Below are positions 23,171-35,905 of a stretch of DNA of 64,000 nucleotides, in pieces (position 1 is the first letter of the stretch; the number at the start of each line of letters is the position of its first letter). Under the pieces are notes generated by a model. The model saw only the letters and a program-made list of their open reading frames with translations. It was not told the origin of the DNA and did not search any database. Made by a program: the position numbers and the translations under genes. The stretch lies in assembly GCA_018350325.1 (NCBI GenBank), contig JAEVLN010000002.1, positions 4,943,456 through 5,007,455 of the forward strand, in the 5' to 3' direction. Origin of the DNA: Globodera rostochiensis (lineage: Eukaryota; Nematoda; Chromadorea; Rhabditida; Heteroderidae).

Positions 23171-26100
23171 GAAAAAATGATAATTGCTATAATTTTTTAA
23201 AATAAAAAAATCAAGTATATAAAAAGATTGCTGTTTTGTGCGATTATAATAAAAGCTTTCAGTTTGATAAAAATATATTTAATATTACGCTGAGAGTCAT
23301 TGAGAAAGTTTGGAAAGCTGTAGTCAAGTAATAACTATTACAATAAATAATAAAGTAAAAAATTTTACAGATAGTGATTTCCAAATTCTTTTGTTTAAAA
23401 AGTTAATTTATTAAAATGAAACAAATTATAAAATTAAATTTATTATTTATAATAATAGTTGATTAATAAAACCTTATAACCCATAAAGCTTCAAATATAA
23501 AATAATTCAAGTAAACAAAATTACGGGAAGCTCAAAATTATTTTAAAATCTTCGGGCCACAGTGTAGTAACATAATACTTACTCATCAACAAAAAAGATA
23601 ATTAAATAAATGTCAATATAATTGCTTTAAAATTGAAAAATTATTTGAAGATAAAAAATAAGTTTTAAACGATAATTGTTTTAGCACAGACAGAGCAAAA
23701 AACGTTAATTATTTGAGCAGAAGGGTTTTAAATCAATAATGTTTGTCTTTTTACAATTTTTATTCCATATTTTGGTATTTTCTTTAAAAAACGCAATAAA
23801 ACAAGATGTGCATCATAAGATCAACATTTTTAAATCCAAAAATGCCACTCTCCAAATTTTTTTATTTTGATTTTGTTAGCTTTTTTTGTTTGTTTTGTTT
23901 TTGCATACCGCATTTTTTCGTCGTTTTCTTCCTAAACAAATCAGCCCTAAATTTAGAAATATTTGAAAATCGTTGCTAAACATAAATCTAAAATAAAGGA
24001 ACATAATCTGCAGTAATCAAATAATTATTCAAAAAAAAATTTATTTTTTTAAATTAATTAAAAATGTAACTAAATTCAAAATAGTTAAAGAAATCTTTCT
24101 TTATTTTACTGTGAAGTTCATACTTTTTTATCGGAGCGCTAAGCAAGCTCGGCATACTGAAATATTCTACAATAATATCTATTATAAAATTAAATTAATC
24201 TAAAATATCATCAAAAGGAATCTACAAAATATTTGGCAAAAAGTAAATTCACTACAGTGGGAAACTGTTGTCATTTTTTTTGAAACAGAAGTTGCTCTAA
24301 AAATCACAAAATTGAAATACAGTCAAGATCAAAGCTAAAACTTTAATTTTACACATAATTCCAAGCTAAACAATAAGCTCAGTAAGTAAAATAAAAATAA
24401 ATATATGTAAAATTGAATTGAATCCAATGTCACCCCAGGCAACCAAGGCAGTTGACCAAGCGGATAAACAGCTTAAATGAATAAATAAAAAATCCCCTTT
24501 TAAAATAAAAGACACATAGGTTTAAATACAAATGTATTGAGTAGTTCTTGAACTGAACAAAATTCCATTATAATATAATTATTAAACAAATTACATTTAA
24601 AATCGTTTACAATCTAGAAAATTTTAATTATTTTTCTAAATATAAAAGCTAACGGTCGTTCTACAAAATCATGACGAAGAATTAGTTTAATAAAAAAAGA
24701 CGTTCAAATATAAACGAGCTTTGAATTAACTAAAAGGAATTTGTTAAGAAATTTATGAACAAAATCACCTCTAAAATAAATGATTTTGTTATAAACATAA
24801 AATTGTATAATTATCTTTATTGTAACACCAACAAACAGTTTCGGTCTGTTGAATATGCTTTGTATGTGTAAGGAGGTACAAAGGAGCTGAATGGGATGGT
24901 TGACATCTATTTGAAAGATTGGTTTGCATGGTCTCAAAAAGAAACCCTTAATAATTAATTTAGATAAATTCTTGCGTATAAAAAACATAGAAAGGTTAAC
25001 TAAAATATTCTGTAAAGCAATAATATTTTAAAGCTCTTTTTTAAATATCATTTAAAATAATTAATGAAATCTCGAATAACAATTAAAATGAATAACTTTA
25101 AAATAATAAAATGAAAGCCGAACAAAAAAAATGATTAAAATAATTAATGAAAACTCGAATAATAATTCAAATGAATAAATTAATGCTTAACTTAGTCAAA
25201 TTAATGTGTGAAAAAGCTAAATGAACTAGAGCATTACATAGAATACTGTATATCCAAAAGTTTTTGCATAAAAATTTTATTTTTAAGTTTTCTATAAACA
25301 AAGTGTAAATTCATAAGTAAAAAAATTAATCGCAATAAACAAACTGAAAAGTTAAATAAAGACGAAAAAATTTATATTTATCGTTAAACACCAATTTAAA
25401 AAGAAAAAAATTATAAGTGTAGCCATTCGAAAACGTAATAAAAGACAAGAGCGAAAAGCGGTATCACTGCTGCCTCAACGAGTTCATCATCTTCAGTAAA
25501 TAATGCAAAAAAATATTTGCTTTTATTTTTTAAAAGACCAAACAAAAAATTAACTTTTACTGATTCGTGAAACAATACTAAATTTTAGTATTAAATGAAT
25601 AACAATATAAAACAATAAAATTTTCAAATATTAATGGCGTGTTTTAAAACAATTGGTAGGGCTAATATCAAAAATATTTTTAAAGCAATACGGCCTTGAA
25701 ATTTAATTAAATACCAGTTTAAAAAAAGATACAAATAAATACTAAAAAAATGATTAATACTCAGCAGAATGCTATAAAAAAATGTCACAAAAATTATATC
25801 ATATATAATATTAACTTATATTAAATAATTTTTAATTTTTGGTATACTAGCAGTGTTGGAACCAAGATGTCCCCAAAAAATCCCTAAAGGACTGCGCGCA
25901 AGCGTGCGCGCATATGGGGTCATTGCACACGCGCGCTTAAAATATTCGTAGGAATTAAATAAGAAATTTAAGTGTACGATTTGAAAAAAATCGCTTACGT
26001 GATTTGCCGATTGCACTTTCATTCGTCTCGTAAATGTTTTACCAACTTTGGGTTATCCACGGACTTTATCTGGGTGTTACTTTGTTTTCTTCTACATAAT

Positions 26101-28411
26101 AAAAAGCAAAAAAATAATAACAACTAAAATAAATTTAAAAGAATATTTTAATAAAGAAAATAATAACGTGAATAAACCAATTAACAGTGGAGAGAAGAAA
26201 GCGACGGTAAACCACCGCAAATATTGCAATGTTAATTTAATAATTAATTAATACCAAATTTAATTTTGCGATTGATCAACTAAAAAATACATTATTGACT
26301 AATCCTTAGATGAAAAGTTCCATTTAAAATTTTAATACTAATTCAAAGAACTCTAAACTTGCAACTATTCTGTTTTTAGCGCAATGACATTTGTTTTGCC
26401 TGGAAGCTTTTGCCAGCCAAAATAAATGCAAAAAGTAAACCAATTTTTTAAAACAAAAAACCTGTCTCAATCCTTGCTCCGATTGTTTAAAATGTTTTTT
26501 CTGCAAAAAAAAAGGTCTAACAGACAGAACACGAGAATATTAAAGCACAAAATAGAGAAAATGCATTATTGATCTTAAAACAAAAGCCATAAAACAACAA
26601 TATGTTTTTGAAAGAGAGCAAAATTATTCAGCGATAAGCAAAAATTAAGTTTGGTATTTGCGAACTGCAAAAAATGAATTCTCCATTCTTTTGATTTTTG
26701 AAATAGACTGGTATAAAAATCAATAATAAAATTGCAATTTTTAATAAATATTTAAAAATTATAACAATTATAAGTAATTAACAGACCAAACAATATTGAA
26801 GCATTTAATCAAATCATAATTTATTTTCAAACTTTTCAGAATTTAAATATTAGAACAAATTTTTTCGACATAAAATCGTTATACAAAGTTCTTTCTCTTA
26901 TAAATTGATCAGAATGCCAGTTTTTATAATGCATCTAGACATTATGACAACATAGCATGAAACGTGATACAATTATATAATTTCTAAATATTAAATACCC
27001 TAAAAATAAAATGATTAAAAACATAACTCATAGATTGCCTAAAAAGGTTAGCAACACAAGTTTGCGGTAAAAACATTCCTATGTTCCATGATATTAAATT
27101 AAGAAAAGGAAATCAATTTCCTTATAAGCAAATAAACAAAAACCGATAAGAATAGTAATTTCGAAGGCAAATAGGTAAACATATTTTCAATTAATTGAGA
27201 ATTTGCCTAAAATAGTTAACAAATTATTCTATTAATCTGAAACGCATGATATTAATGTCAAAATCAAATAAGAAAATGAAGGAATAAATAAATTGCTTTT
27301 TGATGTAACACAAAATTAAAATTAAATAACTAACAAAAATGAATTTACTTTTGCAAATCATAAGAAATTATAGGGCAAATTAATTTTCTAAATTGCGAAT
27401 TTTCCTAATAAATAGTTTCTCAAATTAATTTCTACTAATTAAATTAAGTACAAGAAAATAGAAGTGTTGAATATTTATTGATTTGACGAAATAAATAAAT
27501 TTTATTTAATAAGCATTAATAATTTAATAAAATTGGTCTACTTACTAAATTTTTAATAAAATCGTATCAACTAAAAGTTTTTTTATATACAAATTACAGA
27601 TATTTGACATAAATTAAGGAATTTTAAAAAAAATGCTTGAACTCCGACGCCGCTATCGAGTTGCGAAAGTTTCCTAAAATTTATTTGAATTAATCAACAA
27701 ACCAATTAAGAAGTAATTTATGCATCTTAATAGTTGTAATTAATAATGAGAATTAGGTAAAAAATATGAAGGCAACTTTTAATAAACATTTACTTTTTTA
27801 TTGTTTTGAACATTAAATATTATTACAATTAAATTAAATCTTCTAAATTTTAATAAAAAATTTATTCAACTTTTAACAAAAATCATCAAAATCAAATGCT
27901 ACAAATCATCTAAAATGGACAAAATCAACACAACCGCAACCAATTTTCAGAGATTTATTTCAAATAAAAAACTAAAAAAAGGGAAGTTTAAGATATATAA
28001 ATGTTATTCAATTAACCTTAATTTTCAATTACCTTTTGAATCTCATAATTAATTATTTAAATAATGAGAATTAGAAAAAAAAATTATACATAAAAAGGCA
28101 AGATCTTAGATAACATTTACTTAAAATTTAAAACATAGGCACTTAACATTAACGAAGAAATCGCTATTTATAAAACCGCTGATGACGGCGTTTTTGCTCA
28201 ATTTGGGATTTGCATTGGCCGCAGTGATTTGGGGAGCATTCAGGAAGCCTTCGTTGCTGACGGCCCCATTATTGTTAAATGAACACTGTAAATTTTCAAA
28301 CAATATTTTTTAAAATAATTTATTAAAAACAAAAAAGAATTTTTATAGTGCATTCCCAAACGCAAAAATAATATGTAAAAAAGACGAAAACATTAAACAC
28401 ATAAATTAGAA

Positions 28412-28483
28412 TCGTCTTCGTCGTCCTCCTCAGACGAGGACGAAAATAAGACATATGCGGGGCGAGCGAGTCAGAGAGCGTGA
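28412..28483 (+). CDS. Candidate terminal exon, SSSSDEDE tail
   Basis: After AAATTAG (possible acceptor), 23 codons on + read SSSSSSSDEDENKTYAGRAS then QRA and a TGA. The SSSDED...KT string parallels the 4727-4861 tail of block 1. The reverse strand also gives an acidic frame (SSSSEEDDEDDSNLCV then TAA), and another + frame is open, so strand rests on the paralogy. No domain recognised. Confidence 0.35.
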   Translation, partial: SSSSSSSDEDENKTYAGRASQRA

Positions 28484-29036
28484 AGTTGAAGATAGAGTGT
28501 GTGTGGCAGACTGTTAGAGGTTAGAGGCACAACCTGGCTACCAGGCAGAACCTGAAAGAGAGAACTGATCATATCCAACGTGTTTGATAATATAATATTT
28601 TTGTACCCATAGTAGCATTTATGCAAAATAAATTAAATCTAATTAAAAGTTGGACAGACTCAATTCGCAAAATGCTTTACAGAATACATAATAAAAAATT
28701 GTTAAGTAATAATAACTAATTATAACGTTTATATTAAAAAAAGATAAAACTATAATAAAACAACTGCTCTAGCTATTTACAAAAAAATTTAAACCATTAT
28801 AAAACAATTCTTCAATTAAAATCATAGAAAAAACAGCTTTCCACGTTCACAAGAGGCGGTTAAACTGCGCCTAAATAAAAAATATATTTTTGAAAAAAGC
28901 TCCTTCCTGAATAATATGTAAAAAAGACGAAAGATTAAACAAAAAAGTTTTAAATGAACATAAATTTATTAAATTAAATAACACACCAAACAAAAAACAT
29001 TATTTAGACAGCAAAAAGGTGATTCTGGGGTTTTCG

Positions 29037-29312
29037 GGGTCGTAGAATCCGAATCCGACCTTCATTTCGACCAATTCCGAGCACCGAACCCGAACTCGAA
29101 CAATTTCATAAAATTTTTTTTTCGATTGGCATTATATCGTCAAAATGTCGATGAAATTTTGCAAAAAATTGAATTCATGACACCAAACTCATATTCCGAA
29201 TTATTAGTCTGCACAATTTAAATCAGAAATAAAATTTAATGAAAATTTCGAAAAAGATTTTGAAAATTCGAGTTCGGGGTTCGAAATGGAAGTCAGATTC
29301 GGAAACTACGAC
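29037..29312. mobile_element. Inverted-repeat element, CGTAGAATCCGAATCC arms
   Basis: The left arm (29,037-29,102: CGTAGAATCCGAATCCGACC ... CCGAACCCGAACTCGAAC) is the imperfect inverse of the right arm (29,268-29,312: CGAGTTCGGGGTTCGAAATG ... CAGATTCGGAAACTACGAC). The interior is AT-rich and non-coding. Single arms occur at 1.3 kb and 15.8 kb. Target duplication not resolved. Confidence 0.65.
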
Positions 29313-29545
29313 CTCGTAAACTCCCAGAACAGGGTTCCCATTCGTACTTGAATGGCAAGTACAGTGCTTGAAAATGGACCCTCGTATTTAAAAATTAAAA
29401 ATGTGCTTATTTTCAAGAATGTACTTGAAAAATGAGAATTTGGCGTGAGTGTTGAAAATTTAGGGGTTTTAATGGGAATATTCGTGTTTGGCATTGTGTA
29501 TATTCAAAATTTTCAATAGAAAAGGGGAAATGGCCAATTTACTAG

Positions 29546-30208
29546 AGTAGGGGTCAATCGCGTCTGGCCAGTCGCGTCTCGCCATTTGCGTCTCAGGGCC
29601 CGTCACGTCTGGCCAATCGCGTCTCGCCAGTCGCGTCTGGCCAATCGCGTCTCGCCAATCGCGTCTGGCCAATCGCGTCTCAGTACAAAAAAAGCCGACT
29701 AAGTCTTTTAAACAGATTGTGAAGCATTTGTAAGCAAATAACAAGTTAGCAAAACAAATTAAAAGGCAGAATTCAGTCATTTTACTAGGACGACACCCGA
29801 TTTTGTTAAAAAAATGTTTCAGAAACAAATCAGAAAACCTTGGATTAGGGGTTCATTAGGCTTAGGCCTAAGCTACCCTAGCTTGGGGTTCGTTAGGCTT
29901 AGGCCTAAACCACTCAGAACTTAAGGTTCCTGGTCCTACTACATGAACTTTGGTAGTATACTGAACGATGTCACTTTACTAACAAAGACAAAGCAAAAAA
30001 GCTATTCAAAAGCGGTTAGAAGCTTAAAGATGCAAAAATTATAAATTGTATACGAAAATGTAGTTTTGGTTTATATTTAATCAAATTTTGTAGTCCAAAA
30101 AATATTAAAAAAGTGGCTGGGACGGGAGTGGCCCCTTTTTTACAGAGACGCGAATGGCGAGACGCGACTGGCCAGACGCGATTGGCCAGACGCGATCGGC
30201 CCGCTTCG
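29546..30208. mobile_element. Foldback element FB-1 with 10-bp target duplication
   Basis: Flanked by direct repeats AATTTACTAG (29,536-29,545 and 30,209-30,218). The termini are inverted (left AGTAGGGGTCAATCGCGTCT; right, complemented, AAGCGGGCCGATCGCGTCTG). The arms are minisatellites of a 14-bp unit CAATCGCGTCTGGC: about nine on the left (29,553-29,682) and four on the right (30,144-30,203). The interior carries two TTAGGCTTAGGCCTAA palindromes (29,857 and 29,890) and no coding frame. A 9-10-bp duplication is typical of Mutator-like elements, but no transposase is present. The arginine/aspartate-rich frames are repeat translations. Confidence 0.85.
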
Positions 30209-30254
30209 AATTTACTAGGTATATTTTCCATAAACAAACATTGTTAAAATTTAA

Positions 30255-30405
30255 AAAAAAATTTTCACGGTGGCGCCTATCGGCGCCGCCGTACTCTCAT
30301 AAAATTGGTTGCAATTCCCTTAACAAATTAAGTCAAAATTTCAAATTTTTCTCGGCGGCGCCTATCGGCACCGCCGACTCTCCCCCTCTCCCCACATTTC
30401 CCAAA
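30255..30405 (+). repeat. GC-palindrome repeat, paired copies
   Basis: Two GGCGCCTATCGG-centred palindromes (30,269-30,290 and 30,353-30,376) flank GGTTGCAATTCCCTTAACAA. In reverse complement this whole order matches 52,408-52,500 and partly 35,764-35,830 and 50,513-50,575. A dispersed non-coding family. Frames over it are not genes. Confidence 0.7.
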
Positions 30406-30952
30406 AATAAATGAAAATCACGCGCAAAAAAATAGATATAAAAAGCACCGATTGTTGAGCGGAAACAAAAAATACTTGAAATTCGTAAAATTGGCCCATT
30501 ATGTACTTGGAAATCAAAATGTTTGTACTGGGAATTGTCTTTACCCGATGGGATCCCTGCCCTAGAAACACCTTTTATCAACTTTGAGAAAAAAAATTTT
30601 TTTTGTTGACCCATAACGCATAAGTGTCCGGAATTTCTTAAATAATAATACTCAAACAAACAAATTTACATAATTTGAAAGATGAAACTTGCTTTTTCCT
30701 GCCTTTAAACCAGCCGACAAAAACACTATTCCACCTAACTGCCGGTTGCTTACTTTTAGGTTTATGAAAATGTAAGTTTCAATGGTTCTACATATTTATC
30801 TCAGCCCTGGCCATCATGAAGCTGGGAAGTCAGATCCTGTTAAATGAGTGAGGAAAAATGGTTCAAACATTATTACAAGTAAAATTCCTAAGCAAAAATA
30901 AAAGCACTGAAACGCAGTATCTATTATTTGAAAAAAAGCAAACCTAAAATAG
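30406..30952. other. AT-rich stretch after repeats
   Basis: No gene, RNA or repeat recognised between the GC-palindrome copies and the 30.95 kb open frame. Minus-strand frames over 30,333-30,659 include repeat sequence and are not supported. Confidence 0.4.
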
Positions 30953-31129
30953 ATAAAAATATTTAAAAAATTATTAAAATCGCTAGTACAAAGAAAAATA
31001 TTAAGATTTGCAAAAAAAAAAATAAAAATAAAATTTAACAATTTCCTGGAAAATACCAAAACAGACAACGATGATCCGAAGCTGATCACGCAGTTCAAAA
31101 GAGTGACTCAACCACAATGGGACCAATGA
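30953..31129 (+). CDS. Candidate terminal exon, 58 codons
   Basis: The frame runs from after TAG (30,950) to TGA (31,127). It starts IKIFKKLLKSLVQRKILRFA, passes through a lysine-rich stretch and ends NDDPKLITQFKRVTQPQWDQ. The last 25 residues have normal composition. The first half is A-homopolymer-driven and may be intronic. The same frame continues open after the TGA (APKGPVELPKYFWLKF) for about 20 codons. Not recognised. Confidence 0.3.
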   Translation: MKIFKKLLKSLVQRKILRFAKKKIKIKFNNFLENTKTDNDDPKLITQFKRVTQPQWDQ

Positions 31130-34098
31130 GCGCCGAAAGGACCGGTGGAACTACCAAAATATTTTTGGCTCAAATTTCAGACTGGCGATCTGCTATATTG
31201 AGAAAGATTAAGTATCGGTTATAATTGTTTTATTTAATATAATTTTTTATGCATCTGTTAAAACAATTAACATTTGCTGATTTATTAAGAATTGCTAGTT
31301 TTGAATCAATATGAGTTTATTTGTACACATATACTTATAAATAAAATATATAAAATTTAAATTTTTTGCGTTGGAAGGTGCAAAGTCTTTCTTATTTTTA
31401 CCAAATATATTATTTACATTACAGCCATGTGGGACATCTACAGCGTCGAACTAATGTCGGGAATGGTATTTATTTATGATTTATTCTAAGATATTTGTTT
31501 TTAACCTTTATTATCTTTGCATATTTGTCACCTTATTAAATGATTTTAATGGTTGATTTGTCTAATTATACAAAAGTATTAAGATACTCGATACCGGCAG
31601 AGTTTAGTTTTTTGTTTAATTTTTAAATATTTTTATATTATAAGTGTATTTATAAAAATAAAATATTTGCTTTAAAAACCCAATCCGTTTTTATTAGGGG
31701 AACGTAAATTTTCATATTTTTTAATCAAGCATGATTTTAAAGGAGTAAATTGGGGTTTATATATGCGCCATTCGGGATCAGACCGTTTGGGATTTACTAA
31801 ATTTTATTTAAAAATGCGGATTTAATAAATTTATGTTTATAGTTGAGCTAACTGCAGTGTTTATTAATTAATATATATTTCGATTTATGAATAGTATTTT
31901 TGTTTTACGTGTATTTTTTTATATGTTTCATTCATTTATGCAAAAAACTCAATCACTTTTTGAATAAGTTTTTTTAGTACTTAGTCATTAATTTTTAAAT
32001 ATTTTTTACAAACGGCAACTAAGGTTTAAGCTAGATACATAAATAATAATATTTTTCTGTTCCAAATATTTGAAATTTGTTTTTTTTGTTAAATTGGGTT
32101 TTGATATAAAAATTGCCATTTTTTAGTGTAATCATTGGCGCTGTGCCTCGAACACTTTTTTTGCAAACCTCTACAATTGTAATAAGCAATAATTTTTGCT
32201 CTAATACAGTTAAAAATTTATATTGGATTTGATGAAAATTTAATGCTTCATAGAAATTTTGATAATTAAATTTTTTAATTTACTTTCTTTATTTTAGTTT
32301 TTATTTTCTTTATTGCATATAATAACAATTATTATAACTTTTACAATTATTAGAATATTATTCGTGTGTAGAGACAATCAATCTGTGCATCACTGCGTGC
32401 ACTCGTGTCATAAGCTTGAGAATGTCTTCCTATGCTGCCTTTGCTACATAAACGCGGAAACTTAATTTATTTATTTATTGGTTTTTTAGATTTACTTTGT
32501 ATTATTTTATTCATTTTTATTGTGTCATTTTATAGTTTTGGCGAGCAGCAGCATCGGCTGTCAGTTATGCCTGAGTTTTATTTTTATTTTTCAATCAACA
32601 AATTCAAATTAAAAACATCACTTCTGGCATGGGCTTCACTTTAATGAAAATATAATTATCCGAATATATTCCTAATTCAATTGATTCTGGTGCAGTTTTG
32701 CTCTTTTGGAACACTTATTTTAATTGTGTGTTTGAAGTACGAGATGTATTTTTTAATTTTTAAATTATTATTTCATTATAATACCTTTAGAAGCATTCTG
32801 CTGCCGATCTAAACAAAAGGTGTTTTTCAATACCATTTACTTTTTATTCCAATTGTAATTTATCTTTTTTGATTTAATTAAAATTTTGTAATATTTTAGA
32901 TTTTTTTAGATATTTCAAAAATAAATTTTAAGCTATAGTTTATAACAATCCTTTTCTGATCGACATAAATCATTATTCAGTTTACTCATACTTATAATTT
33001 GAATTCAATGTATTCAAAAATTTTACATTTTTTTGTCTGTTATAATTTTTTGAAGTTTAAATTGCAGTATTTTTTAAATAAATTTTAATTGGTGTAAAAA
33101 AATAAAAATCATTAGTTGTAAATTACTATTTATTTTAATACGGAGTTACTTTTTAAATTTTAATATGTATTTATCAAACGTTTAAAAAAAATATATAACT
33201 TTGCCTATCGTTTTGCTTCTCTGCTCATCGCGAAATTGGTCTTTCCTCATTGCTCGTGTTAATTTGCTGGGCTTGGTTGCTCGTTATGTACTCAAAGTGG
33301 TTTCCATGGCCTTAATTTGTATACCTTATTCAGAAATGTGAGAATATTTGTCAAGATAAACACCTTTAGATTTATTTTAAGAACTCTTAATTTCAAAAGG
33401 TTATTGCTTGTTCATTGCTTATTTTTAGTTCTTTCTATAGTTGAATGCTAATTTTCGGTTGATTTGTACTATTGATTTAAAATTATTTTGATTTTATTTT
33501 TTCTTGAGGTTGAATCGGATGAACCTTTTTTTCGGAGCATAAGTTGTACGAGAGGCCGCGCTGAACTCCCGTTCGCATCGGGAAAGCCATGAATCTTCGT
33601 CTTAAATTAATTTTTGTTTTTCCTTAAATAAACAAACAAAAAATGTATCTGGATTTTTTTAATGCTCTAATTTGTATGGTTTTTAATCTCAAATTCAATA
33701 TTTGTCTCAAAATTTATCGAAGGCCATTAACATTCGGCCTATTTTCTCAAATTTTATTATTTTCTGCTTAAAAATCGAATTATATTGTTTATAATTTTAT
33801 CTTGTGTCGATTTTGCTTTTATTTTATTTTTAGAGGCACTTTTCGTTTTATATTTACAAAAAATTAATGAAAATCTTCATCTGCTATTGCCCAACATACA
33901 AATGAGATAATAACAACAAACAATTTTATTTACAATTGAATGAATTCTTTTATTAAAACATTAACAATTTTTTTTGTTCTTTTTTTGTCAATTCCAAAGA
34001 CAACCGTTGGGAGGGAATATGCACGGGGAGATTGTTGCGTAGATATACGTATTTTTAGTCTTTAATTATTTATTTTGGCTTTGAAATGTACTCTTATT

Positions 34099-34158
34099 TT
34101 ATTTATTCCACTGCCTTATAATAATGTCCTCCTTTTCTTCATCGCTTTCGATCACCGG
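34099..34158 (-). CDS. Candidate short acidic coding segment
   Basis: The minus-strand frame reads PVIESDEEKEDIIIRQWNK then TAA. Very polar for its setting and resembles the other acidic stop-terminated traces. Only 19 residues, so no identification. Confidence 0.2.
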   Translation of the reverse strand, partial: PVIESDEEKEDIIIRQWNK

Positions 34159-35394
34159 TCATCTGTTTTTTAAAAGATTTAATGTAATGTATGGAGTTTT
34201 TTTTGCAAATTTTTAAAAATGCAAAGCCAATTATTTAATCAATATTTTAAGTTATGTTTTAAATAAATTGTTATAACAAATTGATTCAAACAAATTTTTT
34301 ATTTCATAAGGCACATTAAATGTAATTCATTTTTGATGTAATTCCATCGGCTTTAGGTCGTAATCCTTATCGTTTTAACGCTTTTAATATTTCAATGATA
34401 AAAATGCTTCGTGAATTATATGGTAGCCTAAGAAAAAGATTTGACTTTTCGACTTGGGCTTGTTTAAATATTTTTTCACATAATATAATTGTTAAATTGA
34501 CTTTGAAATAGCTTGTTGAACTTAAAAGTATTTTTATTATCTAGTTATCAAATATTTTAGAATTTTGTATTTTAAATTTGTAATCATTTATTTATTGATT
34601 AAAGATTATTTAGACCTAATTTTTAGTCGGCAACATGCGTTCAGATGATATAATAAATTTTTTTGGCGGTAAGGCACCCAAGCCAATGAAATCTTTCGAA
34701 AAAACTAAAAGATTATTTATTTCTCGCAACGATTTTTGCTTCGCATTGAATCGCTTTCTTGACCTTTCCAAAGGTTAAAACCTTCTTGGGGACGTTTACA
34801 TTTTTATAAATTAGAGAATCGCAGTCAGTTATTTCCTCTTTTAATTTGTTTAGTCGAAAGACCGCAAGAACATAACATTTACTAAACGAATGTTTTTCTT
34901 CTAATATAAATACTATTATTTATGAATGTAATTATGTGTTTGGACTTTACTCAATAATATTTTTTTTTAGCTTTTGACTTTCAAGTTTAGTAAAAAAATG
35001 TTCTAATTTTTTTAATGGTTTACGAAATGAAATTGTTGTTTTATCCTTATTAGCGCATTTACTTAATAAATAATTCAATCCGTTTTTTTGTCCGTCTGGT
35101 ACTTCAATTAAATTTTTAATTTATTTTAATAAATTCACAGTATATTGACTAGATGGTAATAATTTTTGTTTTTAAATGTACATTTTGCAAATTTTTTAAC
35201 ATTTCTAATTTTAAGGTGTTTAATTAGCACATACGTTGTAAAATTTATTATATTAGATTTTTAAACCCATATAAATATAAAAATATTTTTGATTTTTAAA
35301 AAAAATATTAAAATATTAGTAGATAGCAGTGGACTGCTGCATGAATATGTATAAAATAATTAAAGGATAAATAGTTTAATTTTTTACTAACAAA

Positions 35395-35490
35395 ACTATG
35401 TTAGCCAGAGCTTTAGCTGGAGAGTTTGGGGTTCCATTTTTGTTTTTGGCTTTTAACCAAAATGTCGGAGGTTCGAGTCCTAGGACACCA
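35395..35490 (+). ncRNA. tRNA-Lys-like SINE head or tRNA pseudogene
   Basis: TAGCTGGAGAG (A-box-like, 35,414-35,424) and an exact B box GGTTCGAGTCC (35,470-35,480) flank an anticodon-like hairpin TTTTGG-CTTTTAA-CCAAAA (anticodon UUU). The 3' end reads GGACACCA. The acceptor 5' strand does not pair with it, the T-stem has mismatches and the D region is overlong, so this is not a functional tRNA. It more likely heads a SINE. The tail is A-rich. Confidence 0.5.
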
Positions 35491-35589
35491 TATTAAAAAA
35501 AAATCACAAAAAAATTGCCATACAAATTTTTGGATTGTAAAATTTAAATTTTTTATCCAGATACTTATAATATATAAATTTGTAAATAT

Positions 35590-35905
35590 TTTGTGGTCGT
35601 TAGGCTTAGGCCTAAGCCACTCTGGCTTAGGATTCGTTAGGCTTATGCCTAAGCCAGTAGGGGCTCCTTACGTTAGCCGAAACGACCTGCTCCGAGTGAT
35701 ATGGCACATTTTTTAATCAGTGAAAGACACTTCAAAGCTTTAGTTGACAAAATGGTCGTTTATTCGGTGTTGCCGATAGGGGCCACCGAACAATTTTTGA
35801 ATTTTTTGATGGAATTGTTAAGAAAGTTACATCCAAACATAAAAAAATGAATCTTTGGCAGAGTGGTTTGTATTTCCGCCACGCCAATGTTGTGTGTTAG
35901 GTTCC
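35590..35905. repeat. Composite repeat: TTAGGC palindromes, GC palindrome, A-box
   Basis: 35,598-35,665 has two TTAGGCTTAGGCCTAAGCC-like palindromes ending CAGTAGGGGCTCC, as in the interiors of FB-1 and FB-2. 35,764-35,830 is a GC-palindrome family copy (GTTGCCGATAGGGGCCACCG then AATTGTTAAGAAAG). 35,854-35,905 carries a second tRNA A-box match, TTGGCAGAGTGGT, without a clean B box. Confidence 0.55.

Larger units (their letters stand above)
20346..31129 (+). other. A-rich block 2 (probable + strand locus)
   Basis: The + strand is A-rich except for repeats at 29.0-30.7 kb. GC-richer islands occur at 21,035-21,110, 21,420-21,660, 22,080-22,140, 22,311-22,380, 22,455-22,555, 22,601-22,804, 22,841-22,930, 23,280-23,335, 28,411-28,580 and 31,060-31,190. 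The M41 segment and two stop-terminated frames read on +. Segments at 23.10-23.17 and 23.68-23.74 kb are copies of block 1. I cannot chain the islands into one protein, so more than one gene may be present. Confidence 0.4.

Noticed and set aside
29469..29828. 119-codon minus-strand frame rich in LARRDW
   Set aside because: It translates the 14-bp minisatellite arm of FB-1. No protein features.
31425..31795. Chain of + micro-exons that could spell a metallophosphatase GNHD motif
   Set aside because: It needs a 6-bp exon and weak donors, and the strand conflicts with the rest of the evidence. Over-fitted.
35454..35490. Functional tRNA-Lys (UUU)
   Set aside because: Acceptor stem strands do not pair, the T-stem is mismatched and the D region is too long.
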